A stretch of 64,000 nt of DNA, from assembly GCF_017068455.1 (NCBI RefSeq), contig NZ_CP070608.1, positions 1,469,488 to 1,533,487 of the forward strand, read 5' to 3'. This DNA is from Fulvivirga lutea. GTDB taxonomy: Bacteria > Bacteroidota > Bacteroidia > Cytophagales > Cyclobacteriaceae. The position numbers and the translations under genes were made by a program. Each line of letters begins with the position of its first letter. Within the stretch, counting starts at the first letter, position 1. This document shows, piece after piece, positions 25,922 through 36,100 of the stretch. The notes under the pieces were generated by a model, which had not been told where the DNA came from, made no database searches, and was given only the letters and a program-made list of their open reading frames with translations.

Positions 25922-26976
25922 AGGTCTTTGAGTAAGGGTACTTCTACAACAAAGGCATCATCCGATTTGATAACATTTAATTTGCTGCTGGTAAAATAGT
26001 TTAACTGTGATCGGATATTCTCCAAGCCAATGCCGGTTGAGTTTTCCCCTACATCTTTAGGCTGTAGATTATTCGAAATTGTAATTGAATCTTCCTTATC
26101 GAAGATTTTAATCTCTAAGGGTTGGTCTTTAGAAATAATGTTATGCTTGATGGCATTTTCAAGCAATAGCTGAAGTGTAAGTGGAGGTATTAATAGATTT
26201 TTGTGTTTAACATCCATACTCACTAATAAACTATCTCCAAATCGTAACTTTTGGAGTCCGATATAGCTTTCTAAAAACGACAACTCTTGACCTAAACTGA
26301 CTAGCTCTTCCTTTTGTACTTCAAGCACATAGCGGTAAATCTTGGACAGCTTCTGAATAAACTCAGTGGCCTTATCCTGATCTTCATGAACAAGGTTACT
26401 CAGCGTATTAAAAGAATTGAATAGAAAATGCGGATTCAATTGATTTTTTAAGGACTGATATTGCCCTTCAAACTTATCTGCACGCATTTTTTCCGAAGCA
26501 ATGGCAGCTGATCTCCACTCAAACAAAAAGGCCCTGCTGGTAAATATGAGTGTAATAAATAGTGAAATCAAAATGGCATAACGGGTGCGCCACATCAATG
26601 TTTGCCAGGGTAGGGTTTCAAAATTATGGTCATAAAAAGAAACCAAAATGAGGGTTGAAAATAGCAGGCTGACAATGAATGCAAATAATGATACGGCCGT
26701 AACTTCAACCAATAGCCTCTTAAGCGGGTTTTGAATCCAACTTATCCGCTGATCTGTTTTGTCTGTTATAAATGATATACCATAACTTAAGGTAAATGAT
26801 ATGAGAAAAGAATAAATGAACTCCGGCCATTTTGTGAAAAAAGCCGAAGTTCCGATTGTATCAAGATTGAAAGAAATGGTAATTACCAACGCGATTATCA
26901 AGTTTATTAAGATTAATAACCTTAGGTTTTTATAGTATTTCCAGCTTCTGGGTGCGTTAGAATTATATTCATCCAT
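25918..26976 (-). CDS. LytS/YehU-type sensor histidine kinase (PF06580)
   Basis: A 352-residue inner-membrane kinase with four hydrophobic helices between about 20 and 150. A short coiled segment leads into LKNQLNPHFLFNSFN (His183), then a HATPase domain with LLLENAIKHN (N box) and GIGLENIRSQLNY (G box). It overlaps the response-regulator gene and follows the TPR-like gene by 28 bases. The sensor part has no obvious periplasmic domain, so it may respond to membrane status or to the neighbouring TonB receptor system. Confidence 0.9.
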   Translation of the reverse strand: MDEYNSNAPRSWKYYKNLRLLILINLIIALVITISFNLDTIGTSAFFTKWPEFIYSFLISFTLSYGISFITDKTDQRISWIQNPLKRLLVEVTAVSLFAFIVSLLFSTLILVSFYDHNFETLPWQTLMWRTRYAILISLFITLIFTSRAFLFEWRSAAIASEKMRADKFEGQYQSLKNQLNPHFLFNSFNTLSNLVHEDQDKATEFIQKLSKIYRYVLEVQKEELVSLGQELSFLESYIGLQKLRFGDSLLVSMDVKHKNLLIPPLTLQLLLENAIKHNIISKDQPLEIKIFDKEDSITISNNLQPKDVGENSTGIGLENIRSQLNYFTSSKLNVIKSDDAFVVEVPLLKDL

Positions 26977-27004
26977 ACTTAAAACCTAAAATAGCTCTTT
27001 TTTA

Positions 27005-27646
27005 TTATTTACACTTAGAAAGCAATGCTTGAGCCTGACCAGCTCCCCAGGTAGGGTTAATACCTTCAGATGCTTCTGCCTCGAATAAGGCAAGACTGCC
27101 ATTGGCCATTCCGCAAGCTTTTTCTGTGCCATTGCCAAAGAATTGGGCCATACCAAATTCCATTTGAGCCATTAAAACAAGCGCTCTTGGGTTTTCTGGG
27201 TTTTGCTGCATGGCCTGTCCGAATGTTTGCATTACCAACGGGCTCATAGTTTGACCTCTGTTGGCAGGATCAGCAGATAATTTTCCCATCAGGGCAAATC
27301 CTTTTAAGGCGGTTAGCTCTGAATTGTTTGGTGAGATTTCTCCTGCCTTTTCTATCAACGCGATAGCCTTATCAAAATAACTATCCCTTTCATCTAATGA
27401 TAATGTGTTGTTAAAGCCTATTTTAATATAAGCATGGGCAGCGTAGTAAAGCGGCAGCCATTCCTCATTTTCTTTTTGTGCTATTCGTTCAAAAGCATTG
27501 GCCGAGGCCTGCAATTCTTCCTGGCTTTTAGAGCCTTTGAAAGTCTCAATTTGGTCTTGCATTGCATTAATATATGCAGATTTGTCTTTGGCATTAGTGA
27601 ATAATGCACCTACTAAAAGGGTTAAGATTAGAGTTAATTTTTTCAT
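27005..27646 (-). CDS. Exported TPR-like protein
   Basis: A 213-residue protein with a signal peptide (MKKLTLILTLLVGALFTNA). Degenerate tetratricopeptide helices follow: WLPLYYAAHAYIKIG, YFDKAIALIEKAGEIS, SELTALKGFALMGKL, ALVLMAQMEFGMAQF. One Cys near the middle of the last segment (EKACGMA) and one at the end (LLSKCK) could form a disulfide. It lies between the TonB receptor gene (22 bases away) and the kinase gene. A role in receptor assembly, cargo handling or signal relay to the kinase is possible. None is demonstrated. Confidence 0.8.
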   Translation of the reverse strand: MKKLTLILTLLVGALFTNAKDKSAYINAMQDQIETFKGSKSQEELQASANAFERIAQKENEEWLPLYYAAHAYIKIGFNNTLSLDERDSYFDKAIALIEKAGEISPNNSELTALKGFALMGKLSADPANRGQTMSPLVMQTFGQAMQQNPENPRALVLMAQMEFGMAQFFGNGTEKACGMANGSLALFEAEASEGINPTWGAGQAQALLSKCK

Positions 27647-27668
27647 GGTATTTGTATTTAATATTGAT

Positions 27669-29828
27669 TTATAAATTGTTTAATTGATTTGCTTTTTTGT
27701 CTTTAGATAAAGTCAGAAATACACCTAAAAAGATGAACCGATCTGCTACCATGCCTTGTGGTCTTCCTTCAAACACACCATTTTCATTTGCTTGGTTGGT
27801 GTATTGATAACCGAAAATGTTATCGCTGCCTAGCACATTGCTACACTCAAAATGGATGATGAGGTTCGGTGTAGGAAGGTAGCTCCAGCTTAAGCTCAGG
27901 TTATTGAAAGCAGGTGTTTCGGATTGCATTTCACCTTCCAGGTTCGGGTTGTGATAGGTGTAACCGCTATTCCAGCTATAGGAAAATCCCAACTGAGAAC
28001 GTAGCTCTCGAAAGAACTTTTTCATCACCAACGAAGCATTGTGCAAAGGCGCAAAGCCAGGGCGTACTTGGGACTCAAACCCGCTCAGATTTCTTTTGCT
28101 GTCTGTATAGGAGTAAGTGATCCAGAAGTCAGTATTTTTTAACGATTTGTTGTCCCGATAAAATAAATCGAAACCTTGCGCATAGCCAGAGCCATCATTG
28201 GTTAAGTCAGTAAAATCTAACCCATCAGATTGACCGAAAAGAACCAAGTTGTCATAGGATTTGTAAAAAGCTTCTGTACGAAAAGTTCGACCTTCTTTGC
28301 TGTACAAATAGTTGGCAATATAATGGGTAGACTGAGTATTTTCCAGTGCCGTGTTTTGTATTCTTACTTCGTTTGCGGGCAGCTGATTAAATGTGCCTGA
28401 TGCAACTGATACCTGTGAATACTTTGAAAATTTATAACCTAATGAGGCACGGTAAGTACTCCAGTTATCTTCTAAAAGATCATTGTAAGTACTTCTGATT
28501 CCAGCTCGTAATACCAGATTGCTGCTGAAGTAATAGTCGGCCTCAATAAAATGATTGATCGTGAGCTCATCCAGCTTTCTGCTCATCCCGTCATTCAAAA
28601 CAGTTTCTTCGTATTGGTTGGCATAAGCCTCTAATCCATTCTTAAGAGAAAACTTGTCACTGAAATCTTTGATGAGCACCGCTTTGTTATGATTTAACAG
28701 GCTTGTTCTGGTGTAATTTTCATTGTCTATGGAAATACGGTCTTCATTATTAGAAATCGAGGCTCCTCCGTAATACGACCAGCCATTGCCAGCAACATTT
28801 CTGAAGCTAACGTTGCCAAACTGATAGCTATTCTCAATAGTTGTAGCTTGTATTTCACCGCTGTTAATGTCTTCTCTGTTTAAGGACATTTTTGCACCTT
28901 CGATATGCATGAAGCCTTTCAATATGCCTGATTTGCCAATTTTTTGTCTACCCAAAACCTCAGCATCCCAGTTGCTTGGCGCATCGGTAAAGTCCATGTT
29001 TTGGTTAATGATAGACATGTAAGGGGATAAATCTGTGAAATTTGCTGAAGCAGTAAATGCTCTATTTTCACCCACCATGGTGTGACTCAGGCCACCACCA
29101 ACAGACATAAGACTGATGTCGGTTTGATCTCTGATCGGCATATCGATACTATTTAAAACCAAAGCCGAGGATAGTGCCTGACCGTATTCAGCCGAATAGC
29201 CACCCGTGCTAAAAAAGCTACCTCTAAACAGGTTTGGGTTAAAACGTGATCGGGTAGGCACATTTTGTGCAGTGCTACCGTAAGCATTACCAACCTGCAA
29301 GCCGTCAAAGTAGATATTGGTTTCAGAAGCATCACCACCTCGAACGAAAAGCCGCCCGTCATTCCCTACCGTTGATGTTCCCGGTAGCTTCGTGAGTGCA
29401 CCAATCACATCTCCCAAAGCTCCCGATGTTGTAACTATATCCAAAGGTTTCATCACAACGGCCTTTTTCTCATCACTGGCGTCCATGGCACCAGCCGTGA
29501 TGGTCACGGCAGTCATTTCATCGATCTTTTCACGAAGGTTTACCGTAAATTGAAGTGGCTGACCGTTGCAGTTGATTATTTCTCTATACTCATGATACCC
29601 AATCATAGAGACCACTAGTGTCTGTTCATTTTTTTCATTGGTCTTGAATGTGAATTGACCATTGATATCTGATGAAGTGCCATCGTATGTGTTGTCAAGG
29701 TAAATATTGGCACCTATGAGTTGCTCACCTTTGGCCGAAAGCACCTGACCTTTGATGGTGGTTTGGCCGAAGGCAAACTGAGCATAGAGTGTTGTTATTA
29801 GGAGCGATAAGTAGATAAACCTTTTCAT
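27669..29828 (-). CDS. TonB-dependent receptor with carboxypeptidase-regulatory-like domain
   Basis: A 719-residue outer-membrane receptor with a signal peptide and an N-terminal CarboxypepD_reg-like beta-sandwich (about 22-105; TTIKGQVLSAKGEQLIGANI, typical of SusC-like and related receptors). The plug has VGNDGRLFVRGGDASETNIYFDGLQVG, interrupted here after RGGD, and STGGYSAEYGQALS. A 22-strand-like barrel follows, ending LGVFLTLSKDKK. It lacks the large size of SusC proteins (about 1000 residues) and has no SusD neighbour, so it is closer to siderophore/vitamin or metal-complex receptors. It heads the operon with the TPR-like protein and the LytTR pair. Confidence 0.92.
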   Translation of the reverse strand: MKRFIYLSLLITTLYAQFAFGQTTIKGQVLSAKGEQLIGANIYLDNTYDGTSSDINGQFTFKTNEKNEQTLVVSMIGYHEYREIINCNGQPLQFTVNLREKIDEMTAVTITAGAMDASDEKKAVVMKPLDIVTTSGALGDVIGALTKLPGTSTVGNDGRLFVRGGDASETNIYFDGLQVGNAYGSTAQNVPTRSRFNPNLFRGSFFSTGGYSAEYGQALSSALVLNSIDMPIRDQTDISLMSVGGGLSHTMVGENRAFTASANFTDLSPYMSIINQNMDFTDAPSNWDAEVLGRQKIGKSGILKGFMHIEGAKMSLNREDINSGEIQATTIENSYQFGNVSFRNVAGNGWSYYGGASISNNEDRISIDNENYTRTSLLNHNKAVLIKDFSDKFSLKNGLEAYANQYEETVLNDGMSRKLDELTINHFIEADYYFSSNLVLRAGIRSTYNDLLEDNWSTYRASLGYKFSKYSQVSVASGTFNQLPANEVRIQNTALENTQSTHYIANYLYSKEGRTFRTEAFYKSYDNLVLFGQSDGLDFTDLTNDGSGYAQGFDLFYRDNKSLKNTDFWITYSYTDSKRNLSGFESQVRPGFAPLHNASLVMKKFFRELRSQLGFSYSWNSGYTYHNPNLEGEMQSETPAFNNLSLSWSYLPTPNLIIHFECSNVLGSDNIFGYQYTNQANENGVFEGRPQGMVADRFIFLGVFLTLSKDKKANQLNNL

Positions 29829-30077
29829 GTCTTTAGCATTTTGATGGTGCTAAATTGAGAGAAGGTTATGCGGTTTAGTAATTAACCTTACCGAAGTGTA
29901 GGATTGGGAGGATGAAGTTTAGATTGGACTGACTGAAATTATGGTGGTGATAAACTCACTAAATCTCTTTTACTTCTATGACGAATAATCAGTCCATGTT
30001 TGCAACTTTATCGATGGAAAATTCTGAAATTAAATAAATCGGATATTTTTAAACTCTGAAATAAGCTGCCACAAACC

Positions 30078-32099
30078 ATGAAGAAAACTTTTTTACTACT
30101 CACTTGCCTGTTGTATCTCACCAAGTCTGGGGCTGCACAAAACCTTGCAATGATTGATAGCCTCAAGTCTGTTTTGCTGGGTCTCTCTGGAGAGGAAAAG
30201 GTAAAAGTGCTTAGGGATTTATGCTACTACAGCGGCTTTAAAACTGATTTTGAAGAGGCTGTCTCCTACGGACTTGAGGCCATTGCCTATGCCTCCGAAA
30301 TTGGGGATAAAAATGGAATGGGTGCTTCTTATCAGGATTTGGGGACTGTGTACAAGCACTCTGGCAGATTGGAAATGGCTTTGGATTTATATGAAAAGGC
30401 CAGGTTGATATTTAAGGAAACAGCAAATTACGAGAGCGAGGCTTTCGTAATGCATAATATTGGGGTAACCTACAGTATAAAAGAGGATTATCCAACTGCC
30501 ATGGGATACCTGTTTAAAGCATTGGACATGAAAGACTCCCTGGGTGGGGTGGCAATATCAAGTACACTGAATTCAATAGGAGAAGTGTATAGGAAGAGAA
30601 GGGATGATGACAAAGCATTGGAATATTATTTCCGCGCGCTGGAGGAAGGAAATAAAACACAAAATAAAGACCATATTTCTCAGGCGCTTAACAACATTGA
30701 GATCATTTATCGGCAAAAGGGCGATTACGAAAAAGCCCAGGAGTATAGAATGCAAGTTATAAGGATCAAAACTGAGTTAGGAGATGATTATGGTCTGGCA
30801 ATCAGTTATAACAATCTTGGTGAGTTGTATGCTGTGCAAGGTCAATTAAAGAAAGCGGTAGAGTATTTTCAGAAATCGCTTGAGATCAAAGTACGCTTGG
30901 ATAACCAGGAAGGAATAGCATTTACCTCAAGGCAGCTAGCTTCGGTTTACAGTAGGCTAAATGATTTCAAAAACGCAGATAAATTTGCCAAAAAAAGCCT
31001 TGCCTTTTACAACGAGGTTGGCAATGTAAACATGGAGTCTAAAACTTACAAGACACTGTCTGAAATTTACAAGTCCTTTGGTCGATTTGAGCAGGCACTA
31101 CAGTATTATGAAAGATACTCTTCGCTGAAGGATTCGGTATTTAATAAAGCCAAGGAAGTTATCATGTCAGATATGGCGACAAAATACGAAACCGCTAAAA
31201 AAGAAGCTGAAAATAACTTGCTGAAAATGGAAACAGAACAACAACTGGCCACCATTGCACAGAAAAATCAGCAGGTTACGTTAACCATTATCGGTTTATT
31301 AATCCTGCTAGCACTTGCAGGTTTACTTTTTCGGGCATATCGACAAAAAAATAGGAGTAATGAGGTATTGAAAGCTCAGAAAGAAGAGCTGGCTAGGCTC
31401 AATGCCACGAAGGACCGGTTTTTTGGTATCATAGCCCACGACCTTCGCGGGCCATTGACTGCCCTACAGGGTATTTCGGGGCTACTCAATTACAATATCA
31501 AAAAAGGGAACATCGACAATTTAAATAAGATCGCTTTGCAGATTGAGGATTCTGCCCAGAAAGTAAACACGTTGCTGGACAATTTGCTGAAGTGGGCCTT
31601 AAGTCAGGGAGGGGCTATGCCGCATCGGCCACAACGATTGGCACTAAAACCTATAATTGAGGAAAATCTTCATTACTTTAAAGACATGGCAGCAGCTAAA
31701 GACATTCATCTACATGCTGACATTGCGCAAGACGTGCACATCCATGCAGATAAAGAAACCTTGAGCACCATTTTTAGAAATTTGATCAACAATAGTATCA
31801 AGTTCACTCCTCGTGGTGGTGCTGTAAACTTAGCAGTGACTGATAAAGAGGATCAGGTGCAAATAGATGTACAAGACAATGGCGCTGGAATTGAAGAAGA
31901 AAGGCTGAAAAATTTATTTGTGTTGGATGATAACAAAAGCACTTCAGGAACAGCCAATGAAAAAGGTACAGGCCTGGGTCTTGTGCTTGTAGATGATTTT
32001 GTACGTTTGAATCAGGGTACAATCAGGGTAGCGAGCAAGCCTGGTGATGGGAGTGTTTTTTCGATTACCCTCCCAACAAAATACGCTAAGGCAGGTTAA
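30078..32099 (+). CDS. TPR-containing sensor histidine kinase
   Basis: A 673-residue kinase with a signal peptide (MKKTFLLLTCLLYLTKSGAAQ). At least five tetratricopeptide repeats lie in the exported N-terminal part (about 60-370; NGMGASYQDLGTVYKHSGRLEMA-like units, split by gaps). One transmembrane helix follows (QVTLTIIGLLILLALAGLLF, near 400-420), then a coiled coil, HisKA with GIIAHDLRGPL (His454) and HATPase with NLINNSIKFTP (N box) and NEKGTGLGLVLVDDF (G2). This is the standard Bacteroidota TPR-kinase layout. A LytTR regulator gene follows in the same direction, 22 bases after its stop. Confidence 0.92.
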   Translation: MKKTFLLLTCLLYLTKSGAAQNLAMIDSLKSVLLGLSGEEKVKVLRDLCYYSGFKTDFEEAVSYGLEAIAYASEIGDKNGMGASYQDLGTVYKHSGRLEMALDLYEKARLIFKETANYESEAFVMHNIGVTYSIKEDYPTAMGYLFKALDMKDSLGGVAISSTLNSIGEVYRKRRDDDKALEYYFRALEEGNKTQNKDHISQALNNIEIIYRQKGDYEKAQEYRMQVIRIKTELGDDYGLAISYNNLGELYAVQGQLKKAVEYFQKSLEIKVRLDNQEGIAFTSRQLASVYSRLNDFKNADKFAKKSLAFYNEVGNVNMESKTYKTLSEIYKSFGRFEQALQYYERYSSLKDSVFNKAKEVIMSDMATKYETAKKEAENNLLKMETEQQLATIAQKNQQVTLTIIGLLILLALAGLLFRAYRQKNRSNEVLKAQKEELARLNATKDRFFGIIAHDLRGPLTALQGISGLLNYNIKKGNIDNLNKIALQIEDSAQKVNTLLDNLLKWALSQGGAMPHRPQRLALKPIIEENLHYFKDMAAAKDIHLHADIAQDVHIHADKETLSTIFRNLINNSIKFTPRGGAVNLAVTDKEDQVQIDVQDNGAGIEEERLKNLFVLDDNKSTSGTANEKGTGLGLVLVDDFVRLNQGTIRVASKPGDGSVFSITLPTKYAKAG

Positions 32100-32121
32100 T
32101 GAAAAGATAACTTTATCAGCT

Positions 32122-32889
32122 ATGTCGAAAGTAAGAGTCTTTATTGTAGAAGATGATTTTATACACGCCAATCGCCTGGAAATGTATCTGGAAGAAATGG
32201 GGTATGAACTGGCTGGATTGGTAGCCAATGCAGAAGAAGCTATCAATTTGATCGCGGCTACAAAGCCTGACTTACTACTAGTAGATATTCATCTGGAGGG
32301 CAATCGGGATGGGGTGCAAATGGTAGAACAGCTCAACAAGAAAAATCCCATCCCCGCTATATTCATCACCTCCTTTAGAGACAAAGAGACTTTTGACAGA
32401 GCCAAGCTGACTGACCCTTATGCGTACATCATCAAACCTTATGATAAAGATATGCTTCAAGCTGCCATTGAACTGGCAGTGTACAAGTTTTCAAAAACGT
32501 CTAAGCACCTAGATACTATTCACACTCAAACTGACTATCAGGGATGGAACGAAGATCAACTGGTGAATGACACCATGTACGTAAAAAGCAATGGAAGCCT
32601 GGTAAAAATAAAATTGAGTGACATCCTTTGTGTGGAAGCGAAAGACAAGATTTGCCAGATAGGCCTTATCAAAGAAAGCATCGACACAAGAATATCACTA
32701 CAAAAGCTCGAAGAACAACTGATCAGCGATCGTTTTTTGAGGGTACATCGATCATTCATTATCAACAAAGAAGCAATCTCACAAGTAAACCTTTCTGAAA
32801 GTAAGGTAAGTGTGGGGCAATATGCCGTACCGATTGGCCGATCTTACAAAGCTTCCTTTCTCAACAGCCTTGGTCAACTCCCTGATTAA
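32122..32889 (+). CDS. LytTR-family response regulator
   Basis: A 255-residue regulator with a receiver (Asp55 in LLLVDIHLEGNRDG; acidic pair Glu10-Asp11; Lys in YIIKPYDK) and a LytTR domain (about 160-250; FLRVHRSFIINKEAI). The frame is open upstream to 32044 within the kinase gene, but MSKVRVFIVEDD from ATG 32122 begins exactly at the first receiver strand. It is the presumed partner of the TPR kinase, though the kinase is of the HisKA class rather than the PF06580 class that usually pairs with LytTR. Confidence 0.92.
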   Translation: MSKVRVFIVEDDFIHANRLEMYLEEMGYELAGLVANAEEAINLIAATKPDLLLVDIHLEGNRDGVQMVEQLNKKNPIPAIFITSFRDKETFDRAKLTDPYAYIIKPYDKDMLQAAIELAVYKFSKTSKHLDTIHTQTDYQGWNEDQLVNDTMYVKSNGSLVKIKLSDILCVEAKDKICQIGLIKESIDTRISLQKLEEQLISDRFLRVHRSFIINKEAISQVNLSESKVSVGQYAVPIGRSYKASFLNSLGQLPD

Positions 32890-32959
32890 GCACCCTGCAT
32901 CTGTCCACCTGCAATAAGAAATCAGCCACTAGTAACAAGGAAAAATTTTCAACCCTTTA

Positions 32960-32987
32960 CTCTAAGCTCTAAGCTCCAAGCTCTTCG
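32960..32987. repeat. Heptanucleotide tandem repeat
   Basis: Four 7-bp units in tandem: CTCTAAG twice, CTCCAAG, then CTCTTCG. They lie in the 286-base gap between the LytTR regulator and the FG-GAP/HYR protein gene. Nothing else was recognised in that gap beyond AT-rich DNA near its right end. The unit has no coding or hairpin role that I can see. Confidence 0.6.
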
Positions 32988-33175
32988 CACTAAGCAAGCA
33001 AAAGCCACCATCATTCCCTGTCATTCACGCCTTATTCCGGTTGTCTACGCCAAAAAGTTAGAACATAACAATCTATCAATTTTCTTCGCATGAAGGCTAT
33101 CGTAAACAATTTAAGTGTAATGGCATCTTGCCTGGCCACCATGAAATAAATTGAACAGAATATTCTGATCTGGTA

Positions 33176-36100
33176 ATGGAGGCAAATAAAATTAACAAGA
33201 TGGCTCACGTAAATAAAATTAAAAAAGACATGATCAAATCAGCTTTAACTACCCTTTTTTTGCTACTTCTGAATTGGCAAATATTTGCTCAATTGCCAAT
33301 ACAACTCACGGCCACTAACCCTTCTAATAATGCCACTGCGGTGACAAACACCGCCAACATAAGCGTCACGTTTGATAAAGAGGTAAACCCCACCACGCTC
33401 ACTACAGGCGGTGTGGTTATCCACGGAGGCAATGGCCCTGTTTTGGATTTCCCTATGCCCACCGTGTCAGGTTCTACAGCTACCTTTGACCCAGTCAGGA
33501 ATTTCTTTCCGGGTGAGGTAGTCTCCATCTCATTTACTTCAGGCGTAACCGCTACCGATGGCGGGATTTTGGAAACTCCTTTTGTATCCCGGTTTACTAC
33601 AGCGGTAAGCCCAGCGAGCCCTGGCGTCTTCGCCAATGGGCAAAATAGGATTAATTCCGATGCAGGTAACCAAGGTGGTACCAGAAGTGTCCATGCCGCG
33701 GACTTGGATGGTGATGGTGACTTGGATGTGCTTTCTGCATCTCAAAATAATGGACTCATTGCGTGGTATGAAAACGATGGGTCAGGCAGTTTCGGTACAA
33801 CGCAGACCATTACTACCGCAGTGTTTGGTGCTATAAGTGTCTATGCCGCGGATTTGGATGGAGATGGTGACTTGGATGTGCTGTCAGCTGCTGAAGGAGG
33901 TGGCTTCATTGCATGGCATGAAAATGATGGATCAGGCACTTTTGGAGCAATGCAGACCATTACTAACGGAGCACCTACTGCCTCAAGTGTCTATGCCGCG
34001 GACCTGGATGGTGATGGGGACCTGGATGTGCTGTCTGCTTCAGAAGCAAATGGTATTGCATGGTATGAAAACGATGGGTCAGGCAGTTTTGGGGCACTAC
34101 AGACCATTACTACCGAGGCAAGTGGTGCCAAAAGTGTCTATGCCGCAGATCTGGATGGTGACGGGGACCTGGACGTGCTGTCTGCTTCTCAATTCGATAA
34201 CCGCATCGCATGGTGCGAAAATGATGGGTCAGGTAGTTTCGGGCCACTACAGACTATTACTACCGGGGCAAGTGCTGCTTGGAGTGTCTATGCTGCAGAC
34301 CTGGACGGGGACGGGGATTTGGACGTACTGTCTGCTTCTCTAGTTGACGATCGCATCGCATGGTACGAAAACGATGGTTCAGGCAGTTTCGGTTCACAGC
34401 AAACCATTACTACAAGTGCGAATGATGCCTTCAGTGTCTATGCCGCGGATCTGGATGGTGACGGAGACCTGGACGTGCTTTCAGCTTCTCAAGCTGATGC
34501 CCGCATCGCATGGTACGAAAACGATGGTTCAGGCAGTTTCGGGTCACAGCAGACCATTACTACGAGCGCAAATGGTGCCATCAGTGTCTATGCCGCGGAT
34601 CTCGATGGAGACGGAGATCTGGACGTGCTTTCTGCTTCTGAATTTGATAACCAAATCGCGTGGTATGAGAATGCGCTTCCAATTTCTATCACCTGCCCAG
34701 CAAATCAAAATGTGAATTTTAATGCCAATTGTGAATTTGTCATTCCTGATTTTAGCGAGTTAGTCAGTGTAGAAAATAATGTATCTCCTACACCAACCCT
34801 TGTTCAATCACCTATAGCAGGTACAGTCATTACAACCAGTCAAACAGTTACATTTACGGTAACTGATAGTAATGGTAATACAGATCAATGCACCTTTGAA
34901 TTAATCCCGGCAGACAATACCGAACCGGTGATTTCTGCAGTAGCGGATCAAAATGTGAACTGCCAGTTTGTACTGATTGATTATACTGGATTGGCCACCG
35001 CTACAGATAATTGTACCGCTACTCCGGTCATTACGCAAAGCCCGGTAGTTGGTACGGTGATCAATACTACCCAAACGGTGACTTTAACCGCTACTGATGA
35101 TGCAGGTAATACCGCTACTACCACCTTTGAGGTCATCCCTTCTGATACTAACGATCCGGTGATTTCTGCAGTAGCGGATCAAAATGTAGATTTTGATACA
35201 AACTGCCAGTTCGCACTGATTGATTATACCGGATTGGCCACCGCCACAGATAATTGTACCGCAACGCCAGTCATTACGCAAAGCCCGGTAGTTGGTACAG
35301 TGATCACCACTACCCAAACAGTGACCTTGACCGCCACTGATGATTCAGGCAACACAGCTACAACCACGTTTGAGGTCATCCCTGCTGATACTAGCGAACC
35401 GATCATTTCTGCAGTAGCGGATCAAAATGTAGAATTTGATGCAAACTGCCAGTTCACACTGCTTGATTATACTGGATTGGCCACAGTTACTGATAATTGC
35501 ACCAACACCCTGGTTATTACGCAAAGCCCTGCGGTAGGCACGGAGATTACTTCAAGTCAAACAGTTACATTGATGGCCACTGACGATGCAGGCAATACAG
35601 CCACTATCACCTTTGAGGTTATCATTGTCGATACTACCGATCCGGTTATTTCTACCGTAGCAGACCAAAATGTAGAATTTGATGCAAACTGCCAGTTTAC
35701 ACTGCTTGATTATACCGGATTGGCCACCGCTACTGATTTTTGTAACACTACTCCGATCATAACACAAAGCCCGGCAGTTGGTACGGTGATCACTACTACT
35801 CAAATGGTGACATTAACGGCTACTGATGATGCAGGTAATACCGCGACTACCACCTTTGAGGTCATCCCTACGGACGATACGCCACCTTCAGTGATTGCTA
35901 GGGACATCACCATACAATTGGATGTGAATGGACAGGCATCTATTGCAACGAGTGATATTGATAACGGCAGTACGGATAACTGTTCTTTATCTCTGGCCCT
36001 GGATCAAACCAACTTTACTTGTGCAGATATTGGCACTAATATAGTTACCTTAACGGCTACTGATGGAAGTGGGAATTCGAGCTTCGCTACCGCTACGGTT

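Noticed and set aside
32941-33060. CRISPR array at the 7-bp repeats
   Set aside because: Units are too short, contiguous and without spacers, and no cas genes are present.
33636-34715. Long open frames in a second plus-strand frame inside the FG-GAP region
   Set aside because: They repeat with the same 150-bp period as the real gene and encode Met/Trp-rich low-complexity peptide. They are shadows of the repeat composition.
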